NCBI RefSeq assembly: GCF_900116045.1
Contig: NZ_LT630450.1
Location: 1,946,501-2,010,500 of the forward strand
Length of the DNA stretch: 64,000 nucleotides
Direction: 5' to 3'
DNA from: Desulfovibrio piger
GTDB taxonomy: Bacteria > Desulfobacterota > Desulfovibrionia > Desulfovibrionales > Desulfovibrionaceae
Positions 61,346 to 64,000 of this stretch are shown here, in pieces. Made by a program: the position numbers and the translations under genes. Each line of letters begins with the position of its first letter. The stretch's first letter is position 1. A model generated the notes under the pieces. It ran no database searches and had not been told where the DNA came from. It worked only from the letters and a program-made list of their open reading frames with translations.

Positions 61346-62488
61346 TCAGGCCAGGGTGGCCGTGATGACGTCGCAGATGTGTTCCACATCGGCGGCGCTC
61401 AGGCCGGGATGCATGGGCAGGGTCACCAGTTCGCCGTAGAGCTGCTCCGTCACGGGCAGGGGCAGGGAGCCCGGAGCGGGGCGGAACAGGCTCAACAGAT
61501 GGTTGGGCTTGTAATGGACGCCCACCGGGATGCCCGCGGCGGTGAGGGCGGCCTTGAGCTCGTCCTTGCGGCCGTCGAGCACGCGCACGCAGACGATGTG
61601 CGGCACCACGAAATCCTGCGGGTCGGTCTGCAGAAGGCGCAGGCCCTCAAGTCCCGCCAGACGCCGCCGGTAGATGTCGCCCAGGGCGCGGCGGGCCGGG
61701 ATGAATTCCCCGTCCAGACGCGAAAGCTGCACGCGGCCGATGGCGGCCATGATGTTGCTCATGTGGAAACGCCAGCCGATGCGCTTCACGTCCGGGTCCC
61801 AGGTGCGGGTACCGGCAAAGCGGGAGCGGGTGTCGCCCTCCACGGAGAGCAGGCGGGCATCGGCGGCATATCCGGCTTCCGTGGCGTTGAAGAAGACGGC
61901 GCAGCCGCCCTCGCCGGAGGTGATGTTCTTGATGCCGTCAAAGCTGAAACAGACCACGTCCCCGAAGCTGCCGATCTTGCGGCCGTGATGCAGGCAGCCG
62001 AAGGCATGGGCGGCGTCTTCGATGACGCGCAGGCCGTGTTCCCTGGCGAAGGCATGGACCTCGTCCAGATGCCAGGGGTTGCTGGCATAATGGACGGGCA
62101 TGATGGCCAGGGTGTCGGGCGTGATGCGGCGGGCGGCGTCCCCGAGGTCGATGGTGCCGGTCCCGGCCAGCACGTCGCAGGCCACGGGTTCGCAGCCGGC
62201 GGCCACGATGGCCTGGAAGGAGGCCACGAAGGTCAGGGACGGTACCAGGATCTGCGGCTTGCGGGCGGCATCGCGCGGGGCGATGGCGTCCACGGCCAGG
62301 GTCAGGGCGGCGGTGCCCGTGTTGGTGGTCACCACCTGTCCGGGCGCCACGCCCAGATAGGCGGCCAGTTCCTGCTCGAACAGGCAGGTCTCGTGTCCCA
62401 TGCCCAGATAGCCGTCCTCGACGATGACGCGACGGACGGCTTCGGCCTCGGCTTCGCCCACGATGGAACGGGAAAGACGCATGCTCAT
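61346..62488 (-). CDS. DegT/DnrJ/EryC1/StrS-family sugar aminotransferase
   Basis: A PLP-dependent enzyme that aminates a nucleotide-linked keto-sugar for surface glycans. It has 380 residues. PLP-binding features: TNTGTAALTLA near 55-65, EDAAHAFGC at 157-165, and FSFDGIKNITSGEGG with Schiff-base lysine K187. The C-terminal HYKPNHLL is typical. GAGG precedes the first ATG. Together with the GtrA-glycosyltransferase gene it suggests an amino-sugar modification of envelope glycan or lipid A. The exact sugar is unknown. Confidence 0.92.
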   Translation of the reverse strand: MSMRLSRSIVGEAEAEAVRRVIVEDGYLGMGHETCLFEQELAAYLGVAPGQVVTTNTGTAALTLAVDAIAPRDAARKPQILVPSLTFVASFQAIVAAGCEPVACDVLAGTGTIDLGDAARRITPDTLAIMPVHYASNPWHLDEVHAFAREHGLRVIEDAAHAFGCLHHGRKIGSFGDVVCFSFDGIKNITSGEGGCAVFFNATEAGYAADARLLSVEGDTRSRFAGTRTWDPDVKRIGWRFHMSNIMAAIGRVQLSRLDGEFIPARRALGDIYRRRLAGLEGLRLLQTDPQDFVVPHIVCVRVLDGRKDELKAALTAAGIPVGVHYKPNHLLSLFRPAPGSLPLPVTEQLYGELVTLPMHPGLSAADVEHICDVITATLA

Positions 62489-62765
62489 GGCATATCCTCA
62501 TGTTTCATGGAAAAAGTAACGGGCAGGGGCAGCCCGGAACTCTGCAATACGCCCTATCGTACGGCGGGGCAAGCAAGGCGTGGAGGGCTCCCGTGCACGG
62601 CGCGCGGCTTGCCCGGCCTGTCGCTGTCAGGGCGATACCCTGTCTATGCGCGCGGACAGGCCGCCCTTTCGCTCGACCTTTTGCCCCGGCTTTGGCATGC
62701 TGCGGCGACGCACGGAGGCCCGGACAGGCCGCGCCTCCGGCGGCCACCGAGAAGGAGATATCGTC

Positions 62766-63680
62766 ATGTGGGTTCGCATCTGGCCGCATCTGGCCCTGCT
62801 GCTGGCCATGGTTTTCTGGAGCACGTCCTATGTGGCCCTGCGCATCGCGCTCAGCGCGCTGGATCCGTTCACGGTCATGGCCGGGCGCATGGGCGTGGCC
62901 ACGCTGCTGTTCCTGCCGCTGTGGGGCACGCTGCTGCGCGACCTGCGCCGCAAGGGCCAGTGGCGCTGGCTCCTGCTCATGGCCTTTGCCGAACCCTGCT
63001 GCTACTTTTTGCTGGAGACCCGCGCCCTGTGCCTGACCACGGCCTCGCAGGCGGGCATGGTCATCTCCCTGCTGCCGCTCATCACCGCCGTGGTGGCCTG
63101 GCGCCTGCTGGGGGAACGGGTCAGCCTGCGCGGCTGGGCAGGCTTTGCCCTGGCCGTGGCCGGGGTGGTCTGGCTCTCCCTGCAGTCGGCCGTGGACGAG
63201 ACCGCCACGGCGCCCGTGCTGGGCAATTTCCTCGAGGGGCTGGCCATGGTCTGCGCCGCGCTGTATACCGTGCTGGCCCGGCGTCTTTCCGCCGCCTATG
63301 CGCCCCTGCAGATCACGGCCGTGCAGTCCTTCGTGGGCATGAGCTTTTTCGCCGGGCTGCTGGCGCTGGCGCCCCTGGATCACACGCCCGTGCTGCTGCA
63401 TGTGGAGGTGCCGGACTGGGCCCCCTGGGCCAGCGTGGCCTATCTGGGCGGGGTGGTCTCGCTGGGGGGCTACGGGCTCTACAACGTGGGGGTCAGCCGC
63501 CTGTCGGCCGCCGGTGCCGCCGCCTATACCAACCTCATCCCCATCCTGACCCTGGCCGGCGGCGTCATCCTGCTGCGCGAGGTCTTCCTGCCCGGCCAGT
63601 ACCTGGCCTCGGGGCTGGTGGTGGCCGGGGTGCTGCTCAGCCAGTGGGGCGGCCGGAAAGGCCGGCGCGAGGGGTGTTAG
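62766..63680 (+). CDS. EamA-family (DMT) transporter
   Basis: A 304-residue membrane protein with about ten helices and two EamA repeats. The first begins ALLLAMVFWSTSYVALRIAL, the second EGLAMVCAALYTVLARRL. The short loop motif NLIPILTLAGGVILLREV in the second half is characteristic. The substrate is not predictable; many relatives export amino acids or metabolites. AAGGAG lies nine bases before the ATG. It is divergent from the aminotransferase gene. Confidence 0.9.
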   Translation: MWVRIWPHLALLLAMVFWSTSYVALRIALSALDPFTVMAGRMGVATLLFLPLWGTLLRDLRRKGQWRWLLLMAFAEPCCYFLLETRALCLTTASQAGMVISLLPLITAVVAWRLLGERVSLRGWAGFALAVAGVVWLSLQSAVDETATAPVLGNFLEGLAMVCAALYTVLARRLSAAYAPLQITAVQSFVGMSFFAGLLALAPLDHTPVLLHVEVPDWAPWASVAYLGGVVSLGGYGLYNVGVSRLSAAGAAAYTNLIPILTLAGGVILLREVFLPGQYLASGLVVAGVLLSQWGGRKGRREGC

Positions 63681-63689
63681 GGGCTGTTC

Positions 63690-63835
63690 GGATTTGGAGG
63701 GAAGGGGGCCCCCTCATCTCTGCTGTCGATGCCCGTAACGCTCCTTCGTCGCTGACGGGCACGGCCCTTTGGGCCGCTATTCGGCCGCTGCTGACGCGAG
63801 GGGGGGCCCAAAAGCCCCCATCCCTTTGACAGGAC
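63690..63835. repeat. Dispersed palindrome, copy H, with internal module
   Basis: Arms GGGCCCCCTC (about 63706-63714) and GAGGGGGGGCCC (63799-63809) pair imperfectly. The module TGCTGTCGATGCCCGTAA... to GGGCCGCTATTCGGCCGCTG matches copies F and B. The right flank is GCCCCCATCCCTTTGAC. It begins about 10 bp past the EamA gene. Confidence 0.85.
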
Positions 63836-63959
63836 TGCGGTGAGGCCGGGGATGCGGGGGCGTGGTGTGCCTGCGGCAGCAGGAAGGAATCCCGGCAGCA
63901 GGATCATGTTATCGCCAGGTGGGCGGCAAGGCGGCCCGCACGCCGGAAACCCGGACGAC

Positions 63960-63998
63960 AGGACGCCCGCCTCCCGGGGGAGACGGGCGTCCTGTTTT
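63960..63998 (+). terminator. Terminator-like hairpin at the window edge
   Basis: AGGACGCCCG at 63960-63969 with CGGGCGTCCT at 63984-63993, then G and four T. It may end the EamA transcript or belong to a gene beyond the window. Confidence 0.65.
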
Positions 63999-64000
63999 GG

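Overview
The window is high-GC DNA (roughly 65% by eye) and very probably comes from the chromosome of a Desulfovibrio-like sulfate-reducing bacterium. The evidence is a dnaA-dnaN-gyrB-gyrA block, the membrane cytochrome c nitrite reductase pair NrfH/NrfA with its own sigma54 two-component regulators, an iron-sulfur type PurF, and small conserved proteins of the kind seen in that group. Genus-level placement is an inference from gene content. No tRNA, rRNA, CRISPR array, transposase, integrase or phage gene was recognised.

Layout. 1-7 kb: a truncated aspartate aminotransferase, sfsA, phenylacetate-CoA ligase, and a leftward operon yhaM-like nuclease / tmk / small protein / histone-deacetylase-like protein with a Cys-rich tail. 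7-10 kb: surE, class II fructose-bisphosphate aldolase and GAPDH, each with its own terminator. 10-19 kb: an orphan PD-(D/E)XK-type protein, an aconitase-family hydratase, glmS, ppiD and an orphan larB. 19.9-23.1 kb: a CesT/SycE-like type III secretion chaperone followed by an 846-residue protein with no recognisable domain, the best candidate here for something undescribed (a chaperone/effector pair away from any secretion genes). 23.4-26.3 kb: an M23 peptidase and a divergent MFS transporter separated by an AT-rich gap that may be the replication origin. 26.6-41 kb: dnaA (divergent), dnaN, gyrB, a small membrane protein, gyrA, purF, hisS, aspS, def and fmt, all rightward. 41.4-43.7 kb: a metal P-type ATPase and a CsoR-type repressor with a clear palindromic operator between them. 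44.3-46.7 kb: a DUF116 protein and an RsmB-like rRNA methyltransferase. 47.2-49.6 kb: parB and parA split by an oppositely oriented zinc-ribbon gene, with two parS-like sites upstream of parA. 49.9-52.2 kb: a lone receiver protein, a DsbA-like periplasmic oxidoreductase and an NlpC/P60 lipoprotein. 52.7-59.1 kb: nrfHA, divergent from a hybrid sensor kinase with a c-type haem motif and a sigma54 activator; the shared gap holds an exact -24/-12 promoter and two possible activator sites. 59.2-63.7 kb: a small protein, a GtrA-glycosyltransferase fusion, a DegT/DnrJ-type aminotransferase and an EamA transporter.

A second theme is a family of at least eight dispersed intergenic palindromes built from G-rich arms, nearly all placed just past the ends of genes. 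Three carry a conserved internal module with nested hairpins. They look like a REP/BIME-style repeat family of this genome that may also act in transcription termination or mRNA 3'-end protection.
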